A stretch of 64,000 nt of DNA from Mesostigma viride (GCA_009746045.1 RPFO01000485.1:354883-418882), one strand, 5' to 3'. Shown: positions 43,327 through 52,557, numbered from the stretch's first letter. A program made the numbers and translations. Notes: generated from the letters alone by a model not told the origin.

Positions 43327-46300
43327 GTGTGGCCGGACGCGCAAGCGGTGCACATGGCGCAAGCGGCTAGCGACAAGCGCGCGCGCGATAGGCACCGGTG
43401 TGTGCTGCCTGCGGCGTTGCCAGCGCGGGATGCGCAGAGGCAAAGTTGGCTTGCCCAGGTTGCGCCCCTGCCACGCCTGCGCGATGTGCGCGCACGGGTG
43501 ATGGCGGCATGTCAGGCACTGCCCAAGGGTGCTGGGGGGAAGCGGCGCCAGCCGGGTGCCATCACGCAGTACCCCGGCTTTAGCGCAGAGGTGCTGGAAC
43601 GCATCCCGGACTTCGGGCGTGCCACCGTCGTGCTGGAGCTGTTCGCAGGTATGGGTGGCGGCATAGCCGGTTTCCTGAGCAGCGGGGGGGTATGCAGCAA
43701 GCTCATTGCGGTGGAGGCATCGCTCACAGCCAGGGCGGCATATTTGCACCACTGCGCTATCTTGTCGCAAGCATACCCAGCACAATTTCCTCCATCCGCC
43801 TGGGCTGATGTCTTCGGCGAGGGCACTCATGACGTGCGCTTCCTTGGGCAGCAGCAGCTGCGCCGCCTCATCTCACAACATGGCGAGGTAGGGTTGGTCA
43901 TTGCTGGCTGGGAGTGCCAAGGCATGAGCCAGGCTGGGCATGGCCGGGGCCTTGCCGACAGCAGGAGCGGCCTATTTTGGGACATGCTGCGCATTGTGGG
44001 CGAGCTCCAGCAGCTGCAGCAGGTGCCACCCGCCTACTTATTTGAAAACGTAGTGGCGGTGGACAGTCCCAGCCCCACTGTTCGGGAGGATTGGGGCACC
44101 ATTGTGGGTATTTTGGGGGAACCCGTGGTGTCGGACAATGCCGGGCTGGGAGGGAATACCCATCGGCTGCGCGCGTTCTGGACCAACATCGCTGGCCAAG
44201 GTTCTACGCAGGCGGTGATGCAGCATGTCGCTAGCCACATTGAGCTGCCACCGGTCGATGTCGTGTTGCCCAGTCAACTCACGGCGCAGTATGTGGAGCA
44301 CGATGATCAGGCACCCTACGCGCCCGTCAACAAGGCAGGCGCCCCCATGCGAGCACTGCCCACCCTTGTCAGTTACCAAGGGTCCCAGGCTTATCGTGAC
44401 CGGGGCAAGGGGCTTGTGTGGGAGCGTGCCACAGGTCTCTTGGTTCAGCCACCCGCGGGGTTTCGTGAACTAAGCATGGGCTTTGCCGAAGGTGCATCCG
44501 CCGCCCCAGGGCTCCTGGAGGTGGAGCGATGGTCGCTCATTGGCCAGGCCATGTCAGCCTGGCAGGTGGGGTACACCTTGCTAGCAGCGCAAGGTGTGCG
44601 GAGGGTGCAGCGGGTTGCACTTCCCGTCCATGCTGCGACTGCACAGGCGCAGAGTGAAACTTCTCCACCCACCGGTGCTGCGCCGGCTGGTGTGCCTAAG
44701 GCGGAGCGTGCAGGCGGCAGGGGCCAAGGGTGGTCCTACACCTGGCGCCAGGTATGGTCAGTCATCCTCATGACTGCGCTCCTCACCAGCTGTGTGTTCT
44801 CGGCGGCTCCGGCCTTTCAGTTCCTCGTGGCGAAGGCACAACGGCAGGTGGGAGAGCGAGGCATTACGCCGGGAGCGGCGGCATACATGCTGTTTCAGTC
44901 GGCGGCCGTGCGCGGTCCCACGGTGGCTGTGCACAATGTCTCGAGCGCAAGCGACCCGGCAGCAAACCATCAATGGAGCGTCTGTGAGCACCTCACAGCT
45001 GAGCAACGTGCGAGGCTGCTCAAGTGGCTGGAAGGTGCGCGCAACGCGTTTGCATTCAGCAGTCAAGAGCTGGGATGCTACAATGGTGGGCAGATGCGGG
45101 TCCCGCTGGACACCGATCAGCCACTGTTTCGCCGACAACACCGGCTGAGTCAAGCTGAGCTGGAGTTTGTGCAGCAACAATGCGAGGAGCTGGAGGCTGC
45201 TGGCATCATTCGGTCATCCACATCCAACTATGCGGCCGCGACCGTCGTGGCGCCCAAGAAGGATGCGGTGACAGGTGAATGGACTGGGATGCGCATGGCG
45301 ACGGACCTGCGGCAACTCAACGCACACACCCCGATGGACAGGTACCCCATGCCGCGAGTGGACGATGTGCTTGACCGGATATCGCCACGCGTGCAGTTCA
45401 TCTCATCCCTAGACCTCCGCAGTGGGTTTCACCAAATCCAAGTGGCGGAGGGTGACCAACGCAAGCTCGCGTTCTGGGGGGGCCACCGACTCTATGAGTG
45501 GGTCAGGATGCCTTTCGGGCATAGGAATGCGAGTGCCATCTTTCAGCGTGCCATGGATCAAGTGTTGAATGGCATGCCATTCGCTGCGTGTTACATTGAT
45601 GATGTGATCATCTTCAGTGAGACATTTGAGCAACACCTCCAGCACCTTGAGCAGGTGCGCATGGCACTGGCGCGAGCCAACCTGAAGCTGCATCCCGAGA
45701 AGTGTCGGTTTGCGCAGCGGAGCCTCGACTTCCTCGGACACCAGATCATTCCTGGCGGCAGAACTCCACAAGCGGCCAAGGTGGAAGCGATCGTCAACGC
45801 GGCAACGCCCACGGATGTGGCGGGTGTGCGGGCTTACCTGGGGCTGGCGGGGTATTACCGAGGTTATATCCCCAACTTCAGCACCAAGGTTAAGCCACTG
45901 ACGGAGCTGTTGAAGAAAGGTGCAGTCTGGGCATGGGGTCCGGCGCAGCAACGCGCCATTGAGACCATCAAGGCAGAGCTCACCTCAGCGCCGATACTCC
46001 GTCAGCCCGACTATGCCCAGCCATTTGTGCTATACACGGATTGGTCCAGGGTTGGACTTGGTGCTGTGTTGGCACAGAAGGACGTGCATGGCAAGGAACA
46101 TGTGGTGGCGTATGCCAGCAGGAGCAACAACACGGCTGAGGCCAAGTACTCATCGTATGAGGGCGAGGCTCTGGCCGTGGTGTGGGCCATCAAACATTTT
46201 CGGCCATACTTGTTCGGGCGTCAGTTCACGCTGGTCACCGACCATCAGCCACTGCAGTGGTTGATGACAAGTGCCAATCTGACTGGCAAGCTGGCGCGCT

Positions 46301-48240
46301 GGGCCATGATTATTCAAGAATATAACATGACCATTGTACACCGCGCTGGGGTGGACCATTCCAATGCCGATGTCTTATCACGCTATGCTTTGGCAACGTC
46401 AGAGGACCGGACGGGGGCGCGAGCGCAGGGCGCGGAGGGACCACAGGGCTCAGTCGTCTTTGTCAACGCAGCCGGGCCATGCGATTCCGAGTCGCGATGG
46501 CTTTCCTGCAGTGATGCCGTGGCGGAGTTTGCGTGCTACGCCAATCCCGTACGGCCAGCGGCTTTCACGCCATCCCAGGGCGTGATATTTCTTCCTTTGG
46601 CTGAAGACACGCTTGCGCAGCCGGTGGATCCGGCGAGCATGGGCTGTGTGGTGCTGCATGCTGCCGCCAGTCACGCCATTGCGGTGGAGTGCTGCGCTGG
46701 GGACGTGTGGCTGGATGGGAGGGTTCTCGAGCGGGTGCAGGGTTTGCCTGCCTCTCCAGCCCCTGCTGACTGGACACCGACGCAGAGGCAAGCCGAGCAA
46801 GAGCGCGTGGAGCGCCGGGCTGTGAATTATACCTGGGAGGGCAACCAGGTCTACAAGCTTGTGGGGCGCCGCAAGCTGGTCGTGCCGCCCCCTGACAAGC
46901 GTGCTGCCCTCGTTGCACATTACCATGAGCGGTTCGGGCACATGGGTGCAAACCGCACAGGTGCCATGGTGCGTGGGGTCTATTGGTGGGCGGGCATGAA
47001 GCATGCCATCGCACGGCAGGTAGCCAGTTGTGCTGAGTGTGCTCGCGCGAAAGCGCGTTTCAACCTGGACCATCATGACAAGGAGCTCATGAGCTTGCCC
47101 ATCCGGGGCTTGTTCTACCGGTGGCACGTCGACTTGTGTGGGCCCTTTGAGCTCAGCACTTCCGGCAACCGTTACGTCATGGTGTGTGTGGAATCGTTCA
47201 GCAAGTGGCTGGAACTGATTCCCCTACCCGACAAGCACGCCGCCACCACAGCCACCTACTTCCTGGATGTTATTGCTCGGTATGGGGCACCGGCGGAGGT
47301 GGTTTCAGACCAAGGCGGGGAATTTCGTGGGGAATTCCAAGAGCTATTGGATTCCTGCTCCATCGATCATCGGCACACGTCGCGGGAGCACCCTCAGGCC
47401 AATGGACTGGCTGAGCGTTTGGTTCAGACAGTCAAACAGGCGCTGCGCAAATGGGCGTTGCAAGCAGCACGTGTGGCCACCTGGGATAGGGAACTACCCT
47501 GGATCGCCATGGGCTACCGGATGAGCCCACAAGAATCCCTCGCCCAGTTCTCCCCCTATTTTCTGCTCTTTGGTCGGGCACCATTGTTGCCCTCTGAGGT
47601 GCAGGAAGCTCACCCCCAGCCGATTCAATGGGATGACGCCAATGAGTGGCTGCGGGAGGTTGTGGCGCGCGCCGCCACATTTAAGAAGGTGATGCCCATC
47701 GCGATGAACAATCTGTTGATCGCGCAGCACCGCGACACACTGCGGTACGCCCAGCGACGGGGTGGCAAGTATATGGCCAGGCGGCTGCAGTTCCACCCCG
47801 GCCAGTATGTGTTTCTGCGGACTCAACCCCAACACACGCTGGACGTCACGGCCGGGCCCACCATCCTTCGCATTGTGGAGATTAAGCCTTCGGGGGTGGC
47901 CATCCTCGAAGGTGCGGATGGTAGTAAGACCACTGACAATGTGTCGAACCTGTCTCCTTGCTCCATGCCCCACCTGGCACGGAGCATCCAGCCGCACACC
48001 GCTAGGCGCATCCGCGATGCGCAGTGTCAAATTTGTCACCGGGTCGACCAGCCTGAGGTCATGTTGCTGTGTGATCACTGCAACTGCGGCTGGCATCTTC
48101 ACTGCCTTCAACCCCCTCTGTCTCAGGTACCTGAGGGTTCCTGGTTTTGCCCTGTGTGCATTGCTGCGGGGTTCACCAACCATGCGATTCAAGCAGCTAC
48201 TGCCACTTTGTTGCTCGCTACCCAGCAAAGGACTTGGTAG
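43327..48240 (+). CDS. Methyltransferase - reverse transcriptase - RNase H - integrase - PHD polyprotein
   Basis: One uninterrupted frame of about 1,637 codons. (1) C5-cytosine methyltransferase, about 43610-44600: motif I LELFAGMGGGIAGF, motif IV AGWECQGMSQAG with the catalytic Cys codon at 43915, motif VI FENV (44041), motif VIII THRLRAFW, motif IX RELSMGF, motif X IGQAMSAWQ. (2) A hydrophobic segment (44752-44835). (3) Reverse transcriptase with SSLDLRSGFHQI, MPFGHRNA and YIDD (45592-45603). (4) RNase H with YTDWS, YEGEALAVV, VTDHQPL. (5) Integrase with HHCC and DDE residues Asp 47131, Asp 47308, Glu 47413 (codon starts). (6) A GPY/F-like stretch. (7) PHD finger 48025-48159 (C-x2-C, C-x2-C, H-x2-C, C-x2-C). 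The first in-frame codon used is not a likely start, so expression is probably by frameshift from gag. Confidence 0.85.
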   Translation: MWPDAQAVHMAQAASDKRARDRHRCVLPAALPARDAQRQSWLAQVAPLPRLRDVRARVMAACQALPKGAGGKRRQPGAITQYPGFSAEVLERIPDFGRATVVLELFAGMGGGIAGFLSSGGVCSKLIAVEASLTARAAYLHHCAILSQAYPAQFPPSAWADVFGEGTHDVRFLGQQQLRRLISQHGEVGLVIAGWECQGMSQAGHGRGLADSRSGLFWDMLRIVGELQQLQQVPPAYLFENVVAVDSPSPTVREDWGTIVGILGEPVVSDNAGLGGNTHRLRAFWTNIAGQGSTQAVMQHVASHIELPPVDVVLPSQLTAQYVEHDDQAPYAPVNKAGAPMRALPTLVSYQGSQAYRDRGKGLVWERATGLLVQPPAGFRELSMGFAEGASAAPGLLEVERWSLIGQAMSAWQVGYTLLAAQGVRRVQRVALPVHAATAQAQSETSPPTGAAPAGVPKAERAGGRGQGWSYTWRQVWSVILMTALLTSCVFSAAPAFQFLVAKAQRQVGERGITPGAAAYMLFQSAAVRGPTVAVHNVSSASDPAANHQWSVCEHLTAEQRARLLKWLEGARNAFAFSSQELGCYNGGQMRVPLDTDQPLFRRQHRLSQAELEFVQQQCEELEAAGIIRSSTSNYAAATVVAPKKDAVTGEWTGMRMATDLRQLNAHTPMDRYPMPRVDDVLDRISPRVQFISSLDLRSGFHQIQVAEGDQRKLAFWGGHRLYEWVRMPFGHRNASAIFQRAMDQVLNGMPFAACYIDDVIIFSETFEQHLQHLEQVRMALARANLKLHPEKCRFAQRSLDFLGHQIIPGGRTPQAAKVEAIVNAATPTDVAGVRAYLGLAGYYRGYIPNFSTKVKPLTELLKKGAVWAWGPAQQRAIETIKAELTSAPILRQPDYAQPFVLYTDWSRVGLGAVLAQKDVHGKEHVVAYASRSNNTAEAKYSSYEGEALAVVWAIKHFRPYLFGRQFTLVTDHQPLQWLMTSANLTGKLARWAMIIQEYNMTIVHRAGVDHSNADVLSRYALATSEDRTGARAQGAEGPQGSVVFVNAAGPCDSESRWLSCSDAVAEFACYANPVRPAAFTPSQGVIFLPLAEDTLAQPVDPASMGCVVLHAAASHAIAVECCAGDVWLDGRVLERVQGLPASPAPADWTPTQRQAEQERVERRAVNYTWEGNQVYKLVGRRKLVVPPPDKRAALVAHYHERFGHMGANRTGAMVRGVYWWAGMKHAIARQVASCAECARAKARFNLDHHDKELMSLPIRGLFYRWHVDLCGPFELSTSGNRYVMVCVESFSKWLELIPLPDKHAATTATYFLDVIARYGAPAEVVSDQGGEFRGEFQELLDSCSIDHRHTSREHPQANGLAERLVQTVKQALRKWALQAARVATWDRELPWIAMGYRMSPQESLAQFSPYFLLFGRAPLLPSEVQEAHPQPIQWDDANEWLREVVARAATFKKVMPIAMNNLLIAQHRDTLRYAQRRGGKYMARRLQFHPGQYVFLRTQPQHTLDVTAGPTILRIVEIKPSGVAILEGADGSKTTDNVSNLSPCSMPHLARSIQPHTARRIRDAQCQICHRVDQPEVMLLCDHCNCGWHLHCLQPPLSQVPEGSWFCPVCIAAGFTNHAIQAATATLLLATQQRTW

Positions 48241-48258
48241 CGAGGGGGGGGAGAAAAG
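48241..48258 (+). promoter_or_regulatory. Polypurine tract after the Pol stop
   Basis: The stop TAG (48238-48240) is followed by C and then GAGGGGGGGGAGAAAAG, a long purine run of the kind that primes plus-strand DNA synthesis. Its last seven bases AGAAAAG belong to the B1/B2 repeat, so they recur at 49517-49523. Confidence 0.6.
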
Positions 48259-48387
48259 TGGGCAGCACTAGTGGGGTAAGGCTAGCATGTGGCCCATCGA
48301 TCACCGGCCCATGCAGCCATACCTCATGAGGGCCAACGAGGTCGTGGGCTACTGTCAGTGCAGGGAGTTTGGCACGAGTACGCGACA
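48252..48387 (+). repeat. Split direct repeat B1
   Basis: 136 bp from AGAAAAGTGGG to CGCGACA, apparently identical to B2 at offset 1265. B1, the dinucleotide GC and the start of A2 form the 14-bp palindrome GCGACAGCTGTCGC, as expected if two element ends had been joined. Confidence 0.9.
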
Positions 48388-48389
48388 GC

Positions 48390-49516
48390 TGTCGCGCGCC
48401 GTTCCGATTCGCACGAGTATCGGCTTTACGCGGGGCCGCCACGCGGCCGGCCCGGGGGACGAGGCGAGGCAGCTATAGGCATTGCGCGTGTGCGAGTTGT
48501 TACGCCTTTGGCATTTGGGCCTTACGGGAGCAACGCATGCGCCGTAGTGCGACGCGCAGCACTGGGAGTTGACAGCGGTACTGACATGCGTCACCAGGAG
48601 GTCAGTGCCAACGCTGGCAAGCAGCACGCACTGGCTGCTGGACTACAACACGGACCAAGCTAGGCTGCCAGCCTGGCAATTATGCTTTATCGTGCAGGCT
48701 GAACATGCACGTGCACGCAAGCTGGCGCGTTATTGATCTCGAGAACTGTCCGCTGCAGGTAGATAATGTCGTGCAATATTGGCATTGATATTCGGCAGGC
48801 TGGCAAGCCGCTTTTGTGAATGCGACGAGGCAGCTTTTCTCGTCAGGGCCAGCTAGTTGTCGTACATGCTTGGTTGGTGATATAGTTGTTTGGCAAGCTC
48901 AGGGGTCGGCAAGTCGACACTGGAGTGATCTGCGACAAGGACATTTTGTCGTCTGGGATTTCTGGCCTACCCAGGTTGTCTAGTTGATTTTGTCGTCTAA
49001 AGAGAAAGTGCTAGATGATATGTTTCATATGCGGAACAGGGAGTCGTTGCAGACAACGACTTAGGATTTTGTGTACTTTTAGGTCTTGGTGCTGACCAAA
49101 GCCGAGTGCCACGGAGTAGCTTTGGTGTAATTGAAGCAGTATGGACGACAAAGCGGTTGTCGTCAGGATCAGATACTGAGCGTGGCTACGTGGTAAGGCT
49201 GACGCAAGATATTGCGTAAGTGTGAGGCATTCGTTGGGATAAGTGTGTGTTTCCACCAGGGCGTTGGATGTAGCTCTGTGTGGATCCTTGAACTCTGTCT
49301 TGGTCATGGTGGTGCGTGGCAAGTGTGGCCAGCCCTCCTTTCTTTCATCGAGCCCAGCCATTGCTGAAACAGAGCTGCCAAGTTAGGTAGAGTATTGGTA
49401 ATAAAAACGTTATTTCATTTGCAACAAAGAACACAGTGTGAAGCCTAACCTAGTCATACCTCACTCTCAGGTCTCACCTTTTTGAGAAGTGCAGTTGGCA
49501 CTGGCTTCTCGTCTTA
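48390..49516 (+). repeat. Split direct repeat A2
   Basis: Gap-free copy of A1 (offset 9671). It starts TGTCGCGCGCC and ends CTCGTCTTA. It is followed immediately by B2, whereas A1 is followed by the leader. Confidence 0.95.
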
Positions 49517-49652
49517 AGAAAAGTGGGCAGCACTAGTGGGGTAAGGCTAGCATGTGGCCCATCGATCACCGGCCCATGCAGCCATACCTCATGAGGGCCA
49601 ACGAGGTCGTGGGCTACTGTCAGTGCAGGGAGTTTGGCACGAGTACGCGACA
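49517..49652 (+). repeat. Split direct repeat B2 (right end of the element)
   Basis: Copy of B1. Its last seven bases CGCGACA are the inverted complement of the first seven bases of A1. The next four bases, CTTG, repeat those before A1. Confidence 0.95.
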
Positions 49653-49656
49653 CTTG

Positions 49657-50476
49657 GAGTTAGTCAATCAACATTTCTTTGTTCGTTTTTGGGCAGAAAA
49701 GTTTTGAGCAATTCTTGATTTCTTTATAAACTATACCAATGCGGACGGTGTACGTACATGCCTTCGATAATACATAGGAAGATTGGGCCCACGCCTGGCC
49801 AGGCATGCGCCAGCCTCCCAGCTTATCTGTGATCGATCTGGGGGCGGATGACTCCCAATTGGCAAGGCGGTTGTAAGGGATACAGGATTCTTCAGATTTC
49901 TGGCCACCTGCGCTGGTTGTTACATTAACTACAGTCCCCGAGTCGATTGGTGGGCCGGGTGACGGATGTGACCTAATACACGGTAAGCTAGCATGCACAG
50001 TACCAGCGATACTAAATATATCCCGGCCGGCCCTCGGCCACTATAGATTAATTCTCTGCTGCCCATGGGCCGGCGGCGTGGGACACGACAACAACAACAA
50101 GCATGCACAGTGGTTCGGGTCATGTCGCCCGCACCCTGCAACTAGAGGCAAGAGAGACACCCATCCGATTCCATCGATCTCCGTGCAGATCATGCTCACG
50201 ATATGTGATGCAGTCATGCTTGGATAATGAATGAATCGATAAACAAGAGCACCCAATGATGCATGATGAGATCTGGATGCATCGATGACACAAGAGCGTA
50301 CGTGATGGAATCAAACCGGCCATGTATCAAGGTCGGCACCTCAGCATTCATTCATTAGTCTCGGCGTGTTCCCGTACAGGGACCACGCGAACACAGGACA
50401 CATGCATGATGCGGGGCATCCCATCATAAAACGCCGCCCTCTCCACGAGCCGCCCGGCCCGTGTGCCACTCGATCA
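49657..50476. other. Intergenic stretch right of the methyltransferase element
   Basis: No gene recognised. It contains the CAA leader repeat copy (50053-50100). Confidence 0.5.
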
Positions 50477-50683
50477 GGAGGCATGAACTATCATGGTGGT
50501 GCAGGCTGGTGCACCTTGTGCACCCAGAGCAGGTGATAGCTGTACATCCTACACCTGCAGGTTGTAGCCCTGATTGTATTACAAACCCATAGATGCCCCT
50601 CTCTCAGGGCTATGTGTTACATTATTACTACTGTAGTATGCTCCCCACCACGGAGCTATGATTTTAATTAATTAATTAATTAA
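50477..50683 (-). repeat. Dispersed repeat, copy 2 (inverted relative to 36108-36293)
   Basis: Reverse complement of copy 1, ending in the TTAATTAATTAATTAA run. A few substitutions, a roughly 5-base insertion and a roughly 17-base insertion separate the copies. It abuts the LINE remnant. Confidence 0.8.
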
Positions 50684-50689
50684 GAACAG

Positions 50690-50858
50690 TAACCTTCGGA
50701 AAAGATCCTGGTTCCGGCCAGCACCCACTGCCCAGGTTCTTGGCGTGCCACCGACTCTGTCTATAATTCAAGCAAAGCCCTCCACATAAGACCTATGCAT
50801 GTGTGTGTCGATGTCACCCTTGGTGCTAGGAAGCCGGCACTGCCCGAGAGTTTATTAA
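50690..50858 (-). pseudogene. LINE reverse-transcriptase remnant, distal piece
   Basis: Read on the minus strand, one frame gives STKGDIDTHMHRSYVEGFA, a stretch like the segment after the reverse-transcriptase palm in LINEs. It continues the remnant at 52558-53504 if the TTAA element between them is ignored. Frameshifts and stops are present. Confidence 0.5.
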
Positions 50859-52557
50859 CCCCTAAATGGTCTGGCTGCCGATTTTCCGCCTAAAACTGAG
50901 TTACAGCCGACACGTCGGCCCCTTCTCGGGGGACCAAATGCCGCGAAAACTATTGAGAATTAGGAAAAGTTTAGCTGAGAAGAATGAAAGTTTATAAGTT
51001 TCTCCAGAACATGATACTAGGGTTTGCTATATTTTGACCAAGTTTAACAGGTGTTCCAGACCGTCAAAGTACAAGGGGTCAGGGTACTTTTTCACGTACA
51101 ACGTGCATTCCGGAAAACGACGACCTGGCCATGGCGGCTTGCGCCCACGCATGGCATTTACGTTTGCGTTCGAATTTTCTGGCCAAACTTAGGATATTGA
51201 TTTTATACGTCCTAAAGATGATACAGGCCAATTTTTGGTTCGCGGGAATGCCATTTGATAGGTGTCGGCAGCGTTCTTGCTGGAAAAAACTGCGTTCAGG
51301 CCGGACGATAGAAACGTTGACAGCAATACCTTTCCGGCGTATTTTAAAGGATATATTGGTTTCTTTGTACTTTTTATGATACATGGTAGTCGTAAACGTG
51401 CAAGGGTGGCCAGAAATCGCCGAATCCAGCGACCATGCTGCACAACTTTGGTGTGCCGAAATGCGCCATTTTGCGGCCACCGCCTGGGCCAAGGTAACGC
51501 CATCCATGCCTGGTAAAGCTTAATCATCGTTTTCCAATCGATGTTTGACGTTTATATATACGTTCTAGCTTGTGTAGCACATTCTTTTTTCATTATTCAT
51601 GCTCTTTCTTGACCCTGGCCTGGCCCCTTTCTAAAACACCCTTCTTAGATGCTTCCCTCAGTCAGTTGACCTGCCACAGTGTGATGGTGATAAGTTTTAG
51701 AGGCTGTATGGGTTTGAATACCTCCATATATGTTTGTTATACATTTCCCACACACATATTGCATGAGTGTGAGGCAGTTGGCTGGTCTCTGTGGCATCAT
51801 CAAGCATGTAACCGGTGAGTAGAAGCTTCCCATTGTCAGCATGTGCCACCAGGTGTGCTGGCCATCACCTTGCAAGCTATAGCAGCTGAGGCCTAGTTTA
51901 TCCTTGCTAGGGCAAGCTGAAATAGGCTTAAAATCACTAGTTTGTTGGTGGCTGCCTCCTAGAATGCATGACTTGCGTAGGGTATCCGTACCACGTTACC
52001 TACGTGCATGGACAAGGTGGCACCTGCACATAGGTGCCATGTAAGGGCAGTGTGATGATGCAGTTATGTTTCCCCATCATTGTGGAAGGGAAATGTATTG
52101 TGTGGCATGGTTGGGGGCCATATTAGTAGGTATTAGTAGGTAGTATGCCCACTCCTACCCCCTTGGTTGCTTTTTACCAACGGTACCCCTATGGGCTGTA
52201 CTGGGTGTAACTGCTGGTATACCCACCCAAATGATGACCCCAATGGCTCAAACTGTTCAGCAACTAATTGTTTATCATCCCTGAAGTGGTAGGTGCCTAG
52301 CTCTTACAACATAATTCAAAATGCACATTCTACCAAAAATGAAAACGCTCGTCTTGACCCCCCTGACTTTGACGGCAGTTATACATGGCCTACCCTGCAT
52401 ATATGTAAGGTTGTGATATACCAACCCGAAGGGCAACTCATGGACATGCTTGGCCCCCAAGGACAGCCATTGGATATGGGTGGGTTGGATGGCATCTGGT
52501 TTGCAAAATTGTGAAGTTACAGCCGATGCATCGGCAGTATTTCTGCCCATTTAGGGG
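50859..52557. mobile_element. Non-autonomous TTAA-target DNA transposon, copy 1
   Basis: 1,699 bp flanked by TTAA (50855-50858 and 52558-52561). Terminal inverted repeats CCCCTAAATGG ... CCATTTAGGGG, with CTGCCGAT repeated just inside. Each end also has a subterminal palindrome (GCCGACACGTCGGC left, GCCGATGCATCGGC right). TTAA targets and CCC-starting ends are typical of piggyBac-type elements. No transposase is recognisable; a minus-strand frame of 142 codons (51079-51507) is kept in both copies but matches nothing I know. It is inserted in a LINE remnant. Confidence 0.8.

Larger units (their letters stand above)
38719..49652 (+). mobile_element. Gypsy-type retrotransposon with DNA methyltransferase, PHD finger and split direct repeats
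   Basis: A 10.9-kb unit. Left to right: A1 repeat (38719-39845), leader, gag-protease, then methyltransferase-RT-RNase H-integrase-PHD, B1 (48252-48387), two bases GC, A2 (48390-49516), B2 (49517-49652). It starts TGTCGCG and ends CGCGACA, exact inverted repeats of seven bases, and is flanked by CTTG on both sides (38715-38718; 49653-49656). A1 and A2 align without gaps over 1,127 bp with two mismatches seen, and B1 and B2 look identical. The insertion is therefore young. The Pol order RT-RNase H-integrase is Ty3/gypsy-like. Confidence 0.9.

Noticed and set aside
43610-44600. Bacterial contamination or misjoined bacterial methyltransferase gene
   Set aside because: It is in one continuous frame with RT, RNase H, integrase and PHD, inside an element bounded by repeats and a target duplication in eukaryotic flanks.
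38719-49652. Ordinary two-LTR gypsy element with a 1,263-bp LTR
   Set aside because: The left repeat lacks the last 136 bp and an extra copy of those 136 bp precedes the right repeat, with a GC spacer. Simple truncation of one LTR does not explain both.
38719-49652. DIRS/Ngaro element with tyrosine recombinase
   Set aside because: No tyrosine recombinase is seen. The integrase has HHCC and D,D,E residues, and there is a target duplication.
51079-51507. 142-codon frame in the TTAA element as a transposase
   Set aside because: Too short and without the DDD signature of piggyBac transposases; kept only as an unknown conserved frame.
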